From Nitzschia sp. pyKryTriq1 (Eukaryota > Bacillariophyta > Bacillariophyceae > Bacillariales > Bacillariaceae), in NCBI GenBank assembly GCA_956465555.1, contig OY101117.1:1922001-1986000 (forward strand): a stretch of 64,000 nt of DNA, given 5' to 3'. This document shows, in pieces, positions 11,033 to 22,462 of the stretch. The notes under the pieces are model-generated. The model saw only the letters and a program-made list of their open reading frames with translations. It searched no databases and was not told the origin of the DNA. Positions within the stretch are counted from its first letter, which is position 1. Each line of letters opens with the position of its first letter. Made by a program: the position numbers and the translations under genes.

Positions 11033-13109
11033 ATGCTACAACAAAGGCCAATCGGGAAACATGTCAATATGCTGTTGCTGATGGTACTGGGGCTGATTTT
11101 GAATACAACGGATGCCCTACGGAAAGATCTATATGAGGTCGGAAGTGCGGATGATAAACGTTCATCCCTTCGAGGGAAACCGACATTCTCAAGAAATCGC
11201 GCTTCTTCTTCTTCTTCTAGGAACCAACCTCAACATTCCAACAGGGAAAGAAACCTATCCTTTGGGGCTCCAGAAGAAACAAATATTCTTCCCGATCCAG
11301 AACTGATTGGAATTGTAGAAGATAGAAGATTTCATGCAATGGAACTCATGTTTGAAGCTGAAAAAATGATGTTTGCTCTCCGCATGAGCATGAGCTTGAG
11401 CATGAGTATGGATATGAGTATGCCATCGGTACCGGTACGTTGATTTAAAGACAAAATCATGTTGCAAACACTATTTTCCAGTCTCTTACTGTGTGTCCAT
11501 ATTAGACGCCGTCTCTTCCTCCCTCTCCGTCTGGTGAAGCTACACCATCTCCAGCGCCCGTAGCGCAGACAAGTGCACCAGCCATTCCAACCGTTGCTCC
11601 CATCGTTTCAACCCCTTCACCCGACGCATCCTTGTTGCCTCCTGACGCCACAACACTGCCCACTCCCCAGACACGAACTCCAACACGAATGCCTACAGGA
11701 ATTGCGACGGAAGCGCCGGCGATGACTGAATCGCCTGTGGAAACGCCTGTCGCAATGCCCGTGGATATGCCTGTGGGAACACCCTCCGAAACGCCAGTCG
11801 AAACACCCAGCCCAACTCCAGTAGTGGAACCCACCACATTTTCACCGAACGCATCAATAGTGCCACCACCAGGTCAGACGACGCCAGCTCCAGCTGAGAC
11901 AACGCCAGCTCCCACGCCTACGCCTGCGCCCACGCCTTCAGTGTGCAATGGCATTTCACCGGAACAGAGAGCTGACGAGTTGGAGCGTCAAGTATTGGAA
12001 ATTTCTGAAATCGAAAGACTGATTCCTGGATCCACCCAGGATGTTGCGTATCAATGGTTGGTGAATGAGGACGAGCTGCAGGTTTGTCCCGACCAGTTAT
12101 TGGATGTCAGGCAGCGCTACGTCATGGCTTTGCTCTATTTTGCAACTGATGGCGATAATTGGATTTCATGCGCAAGGTCAAGTCCGGATTCAGTTTCCAA
12201 CTGTCCTTCAGAATATGCTGCATTTCTTAGTGGAGTGAATGTATGCCTGTGGTTGAATGTCACCTGCTCTCAAAATGAGATCTTGGGAATCTCAATCGGT
12301 ACGTATGACAGAAGGAGATAAAAAAGAATTCACGCTCTTTTTGCTAACACATGCGAATACTTGTGATTACAGACGAAAACAACCTCAGCGGCTCACTTCC
12401 TCAAGAACTTGCGAAGCTCGAGAAGCTGGAAGAAATCGATTTTGATGAAAATTTCAACATTGCAGGTCAGATTCCAGCTTCTTTCGGATCACTTCCGGAC
12501 CTCAGAGTCCTCGACCTGGATACAAATAAGATTTCTGGTTCGATTCCCGAAGAATTGTACGATGCGGGACAGCTACGGACAATCGACATGAACGACAACC
12601 AGATTACGGGGACACTTTCGACGAGACTGGGGGAACTTAACTATCTTCGAATTTTGATGCTTGAGGACAACAGAATCACAGGGACGCTCCCCAGCGAAAT
12701 TGGAGAAATGAAGAAGTTGCGATATCTCACTCTCGACAACAATGGCCTAGAAGGCTCCATTCCTCAGACCTACTCGACGTTGAAATATCTCGAATTCCTG
12801 ACACTTCACAGTAACGCAGGAATCAACGGAACAATTCCTGAGTTTATTGGCGATTTCAGGAAACTGAAGGTGCTATCATTATTCAATACGGATATGTCGG
12901 GCGAGATACCTACTCAATTGGGGAAACTTGACGATCTACAATCATTATTCCTGCACAATGCAAATTTCACAGGGACAATGCCTCAAGAGATTTGCAATCT
13001 GAGGTCTACGAACTCAGGGGAAGATGGCAAATCGTTAAGACAGTTGACTGCTGACTGTGCAACCCCCAATCCTAGAGTTGTTTGCGAATGTTGCACTGGG
13101 TGCTTTTGA
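11033..13109 (+). CDS. Secreted leucine-rich-repeat protein with Thr/Pro-rich stalk (copy 1)
   Basis: Predicted exons 11033..11434, 11506..12298, 12373..13109 (GT-AG, in phase), 643 residues. A hydrophobic N-terminal stretch (NMLLLMVLGLILNTTDA) looks like a signal peptide or signal anchor. A Met/Ser run (MSMSLSMSMDMSMPS) and about 150 residues rich in T, P, A and E repeats (TPVETPVAMPVDMPVG) form a probable glycosylated stalk. A globular segment with RYVMALLYFATDGDNW follows, typical of diatom LRR proteins, then about nine plant-type repeats of the LxxLxxNxxSGxIPxEL kind from ENNLSGSLP to NFTGTMPQEIC. The protein ends in VVCECCTGCF. The function is unknown; surface adhesion, cell-wall or receptor roles are guesses. 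A paralogue lies 1.3 kb downstream. Confidence 0.85.
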
Positions 13110-14381
13110 AATACTAGTGATAGCTAGTGGGGACTACGTATATAAAGGGAAACAAGGAATCGCAAAAGTAGTATAACATCGTATTTATCAAAATATTAAT
13201 CCTCGAGTTTACTTTACTACTACTAGTCTAGCTCCCCCAAGATTCTTGCCGAATTATTCCTCCAAGAGCTTGTCCAACGTCTTGGGTGCTGATGATTGAT
13301 GATTCGGCTCCAGAACGTCTCCTCAATGAGAATCATTATTATTGTGACAAGCTCTGAGCACTTCTACAGGCTACTGTGTACAATGTGATTCGAACTTGTT
13401 CTCATGTGTTTTTTTTGCTACAGTAGTAGTACTGTACTGCTGGCACGTACCTTTTACCGGTTGGGCAATGGTATACCAACGGTTCCAAAGAAAAATTATA
13501 TTTTTACCGCTTCACGCCGAGCAATCATGACGACCATGCGAAGGTCGTACGAATTGCACAGCTTTTCACTTGTGTCAGACGAGAAAGTACCGGTAGGTCA
13601 CTCTGCTAGATATCTGAAATTGCTTCACACAAGGATGTACTAGTACCTGTAAGCCAGTGATCAGACAGTCCGCATGCCGGTACAAGGTTTTCACATGAAT
13701 AAATCTACTACAGTAGAGGTGTAGATGTGTACTCTGTGATCGTCTATCTCATGGGCATGGTGTACGTACTCGTACGACCGGAACACGAAACCAGCACCAG
13801 GCACTCTCTGTACAACTAGACTTCTACTACCAGTAGATACCAATAGAACTAGTACTGTAGTAGGTACCTCTACTAGTAGTAGTAGTCGTCGGTTGAGAAC
13901 AATATAATTATTGTTTTGTGCTCCACTGCAATTTTGGTACTTAAACCAAGGTAGTCTCGCCCCGCGCTCGGGAAAGGAAAAAACGCTCTAAGTAATCGAA
14001 ATCATTATTAGGATTTACGAATGGTTTGTATCGCTGTCGACACACTGTACTTATGCCCACCCGCCAAATCTGCAGTATCGATATACAATCACGAGGAAAA
14101 TCAATCGACAAAGTCCCTATGGTCGCTGACGCCAAAAACGCTTGCCACCGAAACTGAAACTCCAAATAATCAAAATCTTGTCAACGCATGTGGCGTATTT
14201 CTTCCGCCGACGATATCAGGTCCAGAGTTGAAAGAAACGACAATATCGACAACATTACAGCTATCACCAAAGCACCTAGATCGAATTCCTTCCAATATTA
14301 TTCGAAGGAAAATCCTGGTACAGGGAAAGTTGACAGTCTGGGATTTCCATTATTCGTTCTGTTTGAATCAAGAAAACAAGG
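13110..14381. other. Intergenic between tandem LRR genes
   Basis: About 1.27 kb. Contains scattered GTAC/CTACTAGTAG palindromes (13420-13460, 13590-13700, 13755-13885) and a TAGTAGTAGTAGTCGTCG run near 13875. Open frames here (13404-13643, 14021-14488) show no family motifs. No gene supported. Confidence 0.5.
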
Positions 14382-16124
14382 ATGAAATTCAGTTTATTCA
14401 TACTTCTAGCATTCGGTGCTCGTGGGCCCATCGATGCGGCAACACAGCATGGCCGACGGTTGAGAACTCAGGTGTATCCCGAGGATGAACTGGCAGAAGA
14501 TACACTCTCCTCTGTTTTCAACGTATTCCAAGTAGAAATGAGTATGGCCACACCAAGCCCAAGCAATGCTCCATCGAAGGCGCCCGGTGAGTTCCCTTTC
14601 CTTTCCGTCTTTTCTTTCAACTTTATTAAAAAAAGATGGATTTATCCTCATGATTGTCATACCCTACTCACCCTGTCCCGTTCTACATTCGATCGAAACT
14701 TTGTCACTTCTCGCATAAAGTGGTAAGTGTCACTCAAGCTCCTACGAAAGCACCCACGGAAGCGCCTACCAAAGCACCTACGGAAGCGCCTATCTCTATT
14801 GCTACTGCAACACCGACTCGGGTAGAATCAAGCAGTCCCACTAGTACCCAAACGGTGGCACCTTCGAGAAGTCCTACAATGGGCCCTACTGTGAGCCAAA
14901 CCGACAATCCTACTGATGCACCTTCGTTGAAGCCTACACCAGCTCAGACTGGAAGCCCCACATCGGAACCAACCGATACTCCGTCTCCAGAGCCATCTGT
15001 GCCTCCGTCTCCACAGCCGAGCGTAACACCATCCAGTGCACCTACTTTCAAATGTAATTTATCAGAGGATGCTAGAGCGGGCTTGATTTCAATTTTCGTC
15101 CGAGCAATATCATCAGCCTCCGATGTTGACACCCCTGGATCGCCTCAAAATCTTGCTGCCGATTGGCTTATCAACCTGGATCCTCTTTATATGTGTCCTC
15201 AAGATGTCAATCTCAACCAACGCTACACGATGGCAGTATTCTATTATAGTACCCTAGGAGATCGTTGGACACAATGCAGCGCCCCATCAGATCTTGATGA
15301 CAAAGCAGCAATAGATGCTGCAAATAGCGAGTGCTCGATCGAGGCACCAGGGGGCGATTCTGACGCCTGGTTGACCCCAAGCTCTGAGTGCGACTGGGGA
15401 GGACTGGCTTGCGACGACGGGGATTCCATTGTCCGGATTGACTTTGGTACGTAACCGATACCTTTGATTATACTCTCTACTCTATCAGTATGCACCTTTG
15501 CCAGTGCTCACCATCATGTCACGCATATCTAGAACAAAATGGCATTGCAGGGACTCTGCCATTCGAGCTCAAAGAGCTCACCAACTTAAGATTCTTGCTG
15601 TTGGAAGAAGGCGTTCTCACCGGAACAATCCCTTCAGAACTAGGTGAGATTGGTTCGTTGGAGCAAATCGATTTGAATTACAATTTGTTGAACGGAGAAA
15701 TTCCAGAAGAAATCTTCTCTTTGAAAAATCTCCGGCAATTGGACCTGAACGACAATGAGCTTAGCGGTACCATCAGCACTCGTATTGGTTATTTAAGTCG
15801 TTTATCGTTCTTTCAGATCGAGAATAACAAATTTACTGGCGAGGTTCCGACCGAGTTGGGTGCCCTGAAATTGCTAGGTAAGCCGGCCCCATGTAAACGA
15901 TTTCCGCTCTGGTAATACTTCATCTCATAAATTTGCATGTGTCATCATTGATCTCCGCAGAGGTCGCTACAATGGACAACAACTATTTGTCAGGAACGAT
16001 GCCAGGGGAAGTCTGTGAAAACATCTCTGATGTTTTAGAGGTTTTGACAGCCGACTGTCAAGGAGCGCCAAATAGGCCGTCACCTCCCCTTGTTGTTTGC
16101 GACTGTTGCACTGGGTGTTTCTAG
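14382..16124 (+). CDS. Secreted leucine-rich-repeat protein with Thr/Pro-rich stalk (copy 2)
   Basis: Predicted exons 14382..14586, 14721..15446, 15533..15877, 15961..16124 (in phase; the acceptor before 14721 is the least certain), 479 residues. The signal peptide is MKFSLFILLAFGARGPIDAA. It carries the same MSM segment as copy 1, then tandem KAPTEAPT-type units and other S/T/P repeats (about 115 residues). A globular block with QRYTMAVFYYSTLGDRW and Cys pairs follows. There are fewer LRRs than in copy 1 (about five, NGIAGTLPFEL to NYLSGTMPGEVC). The end is VVCDCCTGCF, nearly the same as in copy 1. Shared intron positions and ends show tandem duplication with loss or gain of LRR units. An extra intron interrupts the LRR block. 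Confidence 0.83.
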
Positions 16125-17546
16125 GATAACCACACAAGTTGCACTCCACCGTCATCGTCGTAGGCGGAATATTACTTTTATTTCATAGAATGTAACAAAG
16201 ACAGACATATTATTACGTAATTCGCGCCACGCACCTGTAGTAGTACAGTACTACCGGTACCATACTGTACCGGTACGAGTAGACTGGATTGCGCCGCGTG
16301 TTTTCGTAGCGCCTCGTAGTAGAAACTGTCATTCTCACCGCCGCGGTGTGTGCGCGACCCATTTAATCCAGGGAGTCGAAGTCACAAAAAGGGCGAAGGT
16401 CGAAATTCGAAAGGCGGAGAAGGCAAAGATGGCAAACATCGACATCACATACATCACATGATACCTTTTGTTATCATTTAGACTACATCATTATCATCAT
16501 CATCATCATCATTGTCTCCCTCTTCCTCATCAATAAATTGGTTAAGAAAACCGATGTATTAGAACATCTTGGCTTCTCACTTGGTCTTGTATTAGAGGCA
16601 TCAATTACGAAAATCATCATCTGCAATGCAATGAGTGTTATTGTACCATGAAATACTGTTATAAGAGAAGATTCGTGGCATGCGAGACACCAAAATGCGG
16701 CAAAAGCAAATTCACCAACTCCAAAGCGAATATCAAAAACTGCAAACACAGTTATTTTGGCGCGATACCGGCATGAATGCGCGGTATTGGCAGAGGTTCG
16801 CGCGGAATATTTGAATTCGGCAAACCTGCGGGACAATAAAGCGCGGGAGTTTTTGAAAGGGAGAAGTCGCGCACATTAATTAATGTTGACCGGTTCTATC
16901 AATAAAGTGATTCTAACGGCAGTGAAAAACAAGACGGTGGCCAGGCCCCTAGATGGGGTACTTCTTCAAGTAGCCGAATATCCTCATTAATCCTTGGAAA
17001 TGACCCTCCCTAGCGGCCATTTGGTACCTGGCATAGTTCGAAACTGCGTACGCAATATCAAAACGGCCTAGTGTTAGAGCGATCTACTACAGCGTCATCG
17101 CCTTTTATCGTTTTTCTTCTTTCAATGTTTCCTCTCGACACGTCAGCTCTAAAGAATTCGATTTTTTTCCTTTTTTAGTCATATCAGACAAATATTATCG
17201 ACGTAGTACAGGTATGTACAAGAATTTTCCCAAGTCGCACGACCACGCGCATCTGTACGACGGGGAAGTTGCAGTACCGGGACATACTCGTACCGTTAGA
17301 GACTATGCTCTCAGTGATCTTGATGTTTTCTTCCACGTGGAAATATTTACCGTGCCAAAGTACCGGTACAGCCCTGGCCCTGTTTGTATCACGACGATCC
17401 CCCACAATCCACAACATCATCGATCATCGATCGGAAAGCAAGAGCTCTCCTTCATCATGATGATGGAAAGATAGACACAGTTCTGAGCCAGAGAACCATA
17501 ATCCACGGGGTAATACGCATATTCATAATAGTTATCACACACCAAC
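16125..17546. other. Intergenic with ATC microsatellite and GTAC palindromes
   Basis: About 1.4 kb. GTAC/CCGGTAC palindromes at 16225-16285 and 17200-17375; an (ATC)n run at 16493-16512. Open frames at 16483-16836 (minus) and 17184-17474 have no coding signature. No gene supported. Confidence 0.5.
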
Positions 17547-18511
17547 ATGAAATTCGCTGTTTTGTCAAAGTTGGTAAGTGAAAGGACTTGCAAGTCGCCA
17601 GCGTTCCTTGTCCCAATACAAGTACCTGAAACATAACCACGCGCTCAGCGCTCACACGCTTTCTGAAATCCAAAAATCACCATGCGCACGCTGACTTCGT
17701 TCTTATGTCTTAGGTGCTTCTAGCGGCGGCGTTGATTCTGTGTGTTGCAGCCGCAAAAACTCCAATCTCAAGCATTCAAGTCACTCTGCGTGGCAAAAAG
17801 TATGATCTCGAAGACATCACGACCGTTTCCGAGCTACAGGAGCGTCTATCCGAAGCGTCTGGTGTAGAGCCATCGCAACAGGGCCGGGTACTTTTCAACG
17901 GCAAGAGATTGGATGCAGGCGAGTGTTTGAGCGAAGTTGGAGTTTCGGAGGGCGACCAGCTGAACGTGGTACCAGGAAAGGCAAAGTCAAAGAGCAAGTC
18001 GAGCCGCGCTGGAATTGGTGCCGCCGCTGGTGGTGCCAAGGAAGCACCTTCTTCGAACGCGGTGAAAGATATGTTGGAAGGTTCAGGGATTGACACCAGC
18101 AAACTGGATGACTTGATGAAGAGCATGGGTGGTGGTTCTGGGGGCGAGGCTCCGAGTATTCAGGAGTCAATGGAGATGATGTCTGGAATGATGAACTCTC
18201 CCATTTTTCAAGAGTACATGAATGACCCCGAGCGCCTTGAACAATCTCGCCAAATGATCCTACAAAACCCAATGCTCAAGAGCATGATGGGAAGTATGCC
18301 TGGTATGGAAGAGATTTTGAACTCGCCCGAAGCATGGAAGGAGGCTATGCAAGCGGCTGCGTCAATGTATCAAAATATGGACCAAAACGAACTTATGCAG
18401 GCCATGATGGGAGGCGCCACGGGTGCGGGAATGGATGGTCTCTTCGGCAATTCAGGAGATGGGGGTGCCGGTATGGCGGCGCTAGATGAACTTTCGGAAG
18501 GAGAAGATTAA
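17547..18511 (+). CDS. Secretory-pathway ubiquitin-like protein with ubiquilin-type Met-rich region
   Basis: Predicted exons 17547..17573 and 17714..18511, 274 residues. The tiny first exon (MKFAVLSKL) completes a signal peptide (VLLAAALILCVAAAK). Residues about 27-105 form a ubiquitin-like fold (IQVTLRGKKYDLEDITTVSE, ...RVLFNGKRLDAGECLSEVGV) without a C-terminal GG at the usual place, so it is probably not conjugated. After an A/S/K linker, a region rich in Met and Gln (SPIFQEYMNDPERLEQSRQM, NPMLKSMMGSMPGMEEIL) resembles the STI1-type chaperone segments of ubiquilins. Inferred role: ER- or plastid-periphery quality control or import (compare the symbiont-derived ERAD machinery, SELMA, of diatoms). 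No plastid ASAF motif is clear, so the final compartment is open. Confidence 0.72.
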
Positions 18512-18906
18512 AAATATTTTTCGCGACTTCGTCAGTTGTCACCATGTAGTTCTATTCACGACTTGGTAGTGTATTTGGCGTAACGACGTTGTAGACAATA
18601 TGCAATTCTTCATCTTTGATGTACAGCTGCTACAATCACGCACGTGATCACAACGACTAGAGGCAGGATATGAGACATAGAACCCATCTCCAGTTCAAAA
18701 GCTTTTACTGTAGTGATTATTCCTATCAACATGACACTTGATTTATTTCTATCGCGGATTTGCTTGGGCTTGCGACGCTTCGTGCTATTCTTGTGGTGCG
18801 GCAATCACTTGAGGTGACGTCCTTGGATGTCGTTTCCTCTTGGGTCAGAGTACCAGAAGCTGTCAATAATCAACTTGATGACCCGGTGGCCAAAGGATAA
18901 GAACAC
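18512..18906. other. Intergenic between convergent UBL and Lhcx-A
   Basis: 395 bp; presumed 3' UTRs. Nothing further seen. Confidence 0.45.
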
Positions 18907-19657
18907 CAGGAATTTATCCTTGGAAGTGTTCGAAGATTCCCTTTCCGTCAACAAGCTCTTGGGCCATGAAACCGGCGGCGGCAAGCATGGCAAGACGACC
19001 GTTTTGGAGCTCCTTCGTTTGAAGGGTGAAGAACTCCTCAGCATCGTCGGGCTTCAAGCCAAGGGGATCAAATCCAAGATCTCCAGGGACATAGCTGTCA
19101 CGAAGAAGACCAGGCTTGGAAACAGGTACGTTCTCGGGTTCGACCCATCCGATGGTGGCTCGCTTTTGTTCGGCGGCTCCGATGGTCGCGACCAGAAGGG
19201 CCCAGAAAAGAGGAGGGACTTGTCCAAGGTGAGTGATGGCAGGACCAGACACTTGGGCATCGAAAAGGAACGAAGATCCTTCGACCTTCTCTCCGACGAG
19301 GAAACCGACGACCTGCAGGAAGACAAAAAAACGACGGTCAGAAAAATGGTTCGTCAATATCATTTACTCTTCCCACAGAGCAACTCATTGATTTTTTGCA
19401 CAAGTACTTACAGCAAGCATGGCAACACGACCGTGGGTCAATTCAGCCTCCCGGTAACGCTTGAGGGTGGCCGCATCGGCCTTCTCGGCGAATCCAAGAG
19501 GGTCGAAGATTCCGACAGGGGGGAGAGCACCGGGAATGTCATCAACGGTGAACTTGACGGCGGTGGACTTTCTGCTGGATGTGGCAGCAGGGGCAAAGGC
19601 AGCGGCGGAGCCGACGAGAGCAAGGAGGGCAGCAGTGAACTTCATGTTGTCGATTGA
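18907..19657 (-). repeat. Left arm of 751-bp inverted duplication (Lhcx copy A)
   Basis: This segment is the reverse complement of 20641-21391. Reading both, I find one difference, the first base of codon 3 (TTC here, ATC in the other). Identity covers both exons and the 99-nt intron, then stops 12 nt before the start codon and 7 nt after the stop codon. The spacer is 983 bp. Confidence 0.93.
18914..19645 (-). CDS. Light-harvesting chlorophyll a/c-binding protein, Lhcx (LI818/LHCSR) type, copy A
   Basis: Predicted exons complement(18914..19312, 19412..19645), 210 residues, close to the usual Lhcx size. The plastid presequence is [20 protein letters not shown]: a signal peptide followed by an AAF|AP plastid cleavage motif. 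The mature protein begins with an LHC N-terminal FDPLGF block. Helix 1 contains the chlorophyll-binding [16 protein letters not shown], and helix 3 the mirror motif [16 protein letters not shown] with [12 protein letters not shown] before it. These three-helix thylakoid proteins bind chlorophyll and fucoxanthin; Lhcx members dissipate excess light. The Lhcx rather than Lhcf subclass is judged from the [10 protein letters not shown] block and the ELVDGKGI end. It is divergently paired with copy B and differs from it by one residue (Phe3/Ile3). Confidence 0.9.
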
Positions 19658-20640
19658 GTAACTGAAAATTAGTTTGACCTGTCAGAAAATTATGAAAGAC
19701 TTCGGAAGAAATCTTGATGTATCGGCAGAGGTCGAAACCTCTCGAAACGATGCGGATTTTCGGTTGGATGTGCTGTTCTTGTGTGCATAAAAATTCACGC
19801 CACGTCTTGTTTGTCTTCGGTCAGCACGCCGGCGTTGTTATGAGAATGGGCGAAGCGGGAAAGACGTACAGTACTGGTACCGGTATGAGAGTGTACCTGG
19901 TACTGTACCGGTACAAGTGTACCGGTAGGTAGCACTCTACAGTACAGGTACTTCGCACAGTACACCGTACCTGCACAGTACCAGTACCGTTGTGTACCTG
20001 CACTGAACAGCCCGGTACAGTACTGTTCCAGTGGTTGGGAACCTGGTACGTACCATACTCGTACGTACTGGTACATCGGAGTGGGCAATCATGCATTTTT
20101 GATTGGACAATCACAGGTGCACGTCAGATCTTTCTCGATATCAAACGTGAAACGTGTTCGCCGCCCTGGCGCAACGCACGTGGATAGTTCGTTCGGGGCT
20201 CGTAGCACTGCGTCATTTTTGTCGTCAGCGACTGTGTAACGTCACACGTACAGTACAAGTAGCACGCGCACACGGCCACAAACGGTAAGTACGTAGGCCC
20301 TACTCGTACCGGTAGACGTATGTGGCGGCGCTGGCGAACTCGTAGACTAAAGGTACCGGTAAATGCTTGTACTGTAGTCTACTTGTACTTGTACCGGGTA
20401 CACTATACCACAGCAGGGGGAGAGAACCCCCCCCAGCGGGTGTGCCGAACAAAACACTTTCGTCGGGATGGTGGCGAACCGGTGCGCAGTCGTCATCGAC
20501 CAAAGTCATCGCATCCATCATCATCAATCCATCATCGATCATCACTATGATACTGGATCGTCGGCCAGGAAAGCATTCTGAGCTAACCGACGACACTTTC
20601 CCATTTTTTTCGTTTCCCAGTTTCTCGCCAAATTATCAAT
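19658..20640. promoter_or_regulatory. Shared divergent promoter region of the Lhcx pair
   Basis: 983 bp between two head-to-head Lhcx genes, so it must hold both promoters. It contains dense GTAC/CCGGTAC palindromes at 19866-20070 and 20245-20405. CACGTGGA at about 20177 and TGACGTCA-like pieces (ACGTCACACG) at about 20240 could be G-box or bZIP sites; this is inference. The two halves are not copies of each other. Confidence 0.5.
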
Positions 20641-21391
20641 TCAATCGACAACATGAAGATCACTGCTGCCCTCCTTGCTCTCGTCGGCTCCGCCGCTGCC
20701 TTTGCCCCTGCTGCCACATCCAGCAGAAAGTCCACCGCCGTCAAGTTCACCGTTGATGACATTCCCGGTGCTCTCCCCCCTGTCGGAATCTTCGACCCTC
20801 TTGGATTCGCCGAGAAGGCCGATGCGGCCACCCTCAAGCGTTACCGGGAGGCTGAATTGACCCACGGTCGTGTTGCCATGCTTGCTGTAAGTACTTGTGC
20901 AAAAAATCAATGAGTTGCTCTGTGGGAAGAGTAAATGATATTGACGAACCATTTTTCTGACCGTCGTTTTTTTGTCTTCCTGCAGGTCGTCGGTTTCCTC
21001 GTCGGAGAGAAGGTCGAAGGATCTTCGTTCCTTTTCGATGCCCAAGTGTCTGGTCCTGCCATCACTCACCTTGGACAAGTCCCTCCTCTTTTCTGGGCCC
21101 TTCTGGTCGCGACCATCGGAGCCGCCGAACAAAAGCGAGCCACCATCGGATGGGTCGAACCCGAGAACGTACCTGTTTCCAAGCCTGGTCTTCTTCGTGA
21201 CAGCTATGTCCCTGGAGATCTTGGATTTGATCCCCTTGGCTTGAAGCCCGACGATGCTGAGGAGTTCTTCACCCTTCAAACGAAGGAGCTCCAAAACGGT
21301 CGTCTTGCCATGCTTGCCGCCGCCGGTTTCATGGCCCAAGAGCTTGTTGACGGAAAGGGAATCTTCGAACACTTCCAAGGATAAATTCCTG
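20641..21391 (+). repeat. Right arm of 751-bp inverted duplication (Lhcx copy B)
   Basis: Reverse complement of 18907-19657 with one base difference seen. The ends sit just outside the start and stop codons; flanking UTR sequence is unrelated between arms. Confidence 0.93.
20653..21384 (+). CDS. Light-harvesting chlorophyll a/c-binding protein, Lhcx (LI818/LHCSR) type, copy B
   Basis: Predicted exons 20653..20886 and 20986..21384, 210 residues. Protein identical to copy A apart from Ile for Phe at residue 3 inside the signal peptide, so the mature proteins are the same. The intron is also identical. Promoter and 3' UTR sequences differ, so the two genes could respond to different cues while making one protein. 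See copy A for motifs. It is followed by about 1 kb without a gene. Confidence 0.9.
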
Positions 21392-22462
21392 CTGTCATCG
21401 GGCCATCCAGTTGAAGTATCTTTCAACGGCAGCCCCTGACATGGAACTAATGTTCCCTCGTTTGCATAGTAATTATTTCCTCTAGATCCATCACCTTACT
21501 ACAGTGCTGAACTTGCAATGTATCACCATCATCTTTCCTTGCCAGGCCCAATATTTGTATTCGAGAATAGGCCCATGCTGCTGTGACGGCATTTGCTGGG
21601 CGACCGCGTGCTTCCCCCACGAATTTCTTGTGGCGCGAGTTGGGAAAGATACGTGAGACAAGGAAAAATCCAAGGTACCTATCTTCCTTTCCCTGCTGAG
21701 CTACAGGTACAAGAAGTGTACAAAGTACTTCAAAGGCGTAGAAACGAAAGCATAGTTTGCCCACCATCATTTGTGAATGAATGACAACTATCGATTGTCT
21801 ACAAGTATTTTGTGAAGCAATGCCATCAGATTTCTTCAAACGCCACGCTTCTTGGCTCCTTGTCTCGAAGTCAGACTAGAGTCAGAACTATGGTATGACT
21901 TCCGAGTCCAATTTTTCGCAAGTCAGTTTCGGCCAAAGAACAATACCCAACGGCGCGGAATCCGAACATTGACAGCAAGGTGCCGCTAAATTAGGAGTTT
22001 TACTTTTTCGCGCTGCTTTCGTCTTCGTAGAGATCGACCGACCAACTACGCTTCCAAGTACAACAGATGCTGCATGTTTCTCGAACATCCATAGACGCAG
22101 CCGGTTCTGTGTTGTTGCTTTTAGCTGGAGTTTCAGTTCTGACAAAATGAAGAATTTGCTGCTTTTTCGGGACTGCTCTGCGAGTAAACTCTGCCCGAGT
22201 ATTCGTACCCGTACATCCCCAGAGCAGAAAAGATAGTTTTATACATCGTCTTTGCCAGGCCAGTTTGCAGTCCCGGTCGTGCATGCAAAGCGCTGGACCG
22301 GAAAGATCAAAGTTTGGCCTGCAGTATGTATCCGTATAGCGGATGGAAAATGCTGGTCTCAGCTATAAACAATGAGACCGAACCCTGTACAAACTACGCC
22401 ATCATTCTGCCCATGTGGGGCCAGTTCGCGCTAAGGAAGCCCCTCCTTCGCAATGAATTCAA
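21392..22462. other. Intergenic between Lhcx-B and TPR-like gene
   Basis: About 1.07 kb. Small open frames on the minus strand (21888-22284) show a few Cys/Trp residues but no family pattern. No gene supported. Confidence 0.45.

Noticed and set aside
13404-13643. 79-codon open frame between LRR genes
   Set aside because: Short and crosses GTAC palindromes; no support.
14021-14488. 155-codon open frame overlapping the start of LRR copy 2
   Set aside because: No family features; the LRR gene with signal peptide in another frame explains the region.
16483-16836. 117-codon minus-strand open frame
   Set aside because: Starts in an ATC microsatellite; composition lacks coding bias and motifs.
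18827-19657. Long open frame on the opposite strand of the Lhcx-A gene (and its twin opposite Lhcx-B)
   Set aside because: It is the antisense shadow of a strongly codon-biased antenna gene; it crosses the intron without break and has no own family signature.
21888-22284. Cys/Trp-containing minus-strand open frames
   Set aside because: No stable frame, no start context and no recognisable family; likely untranslated.
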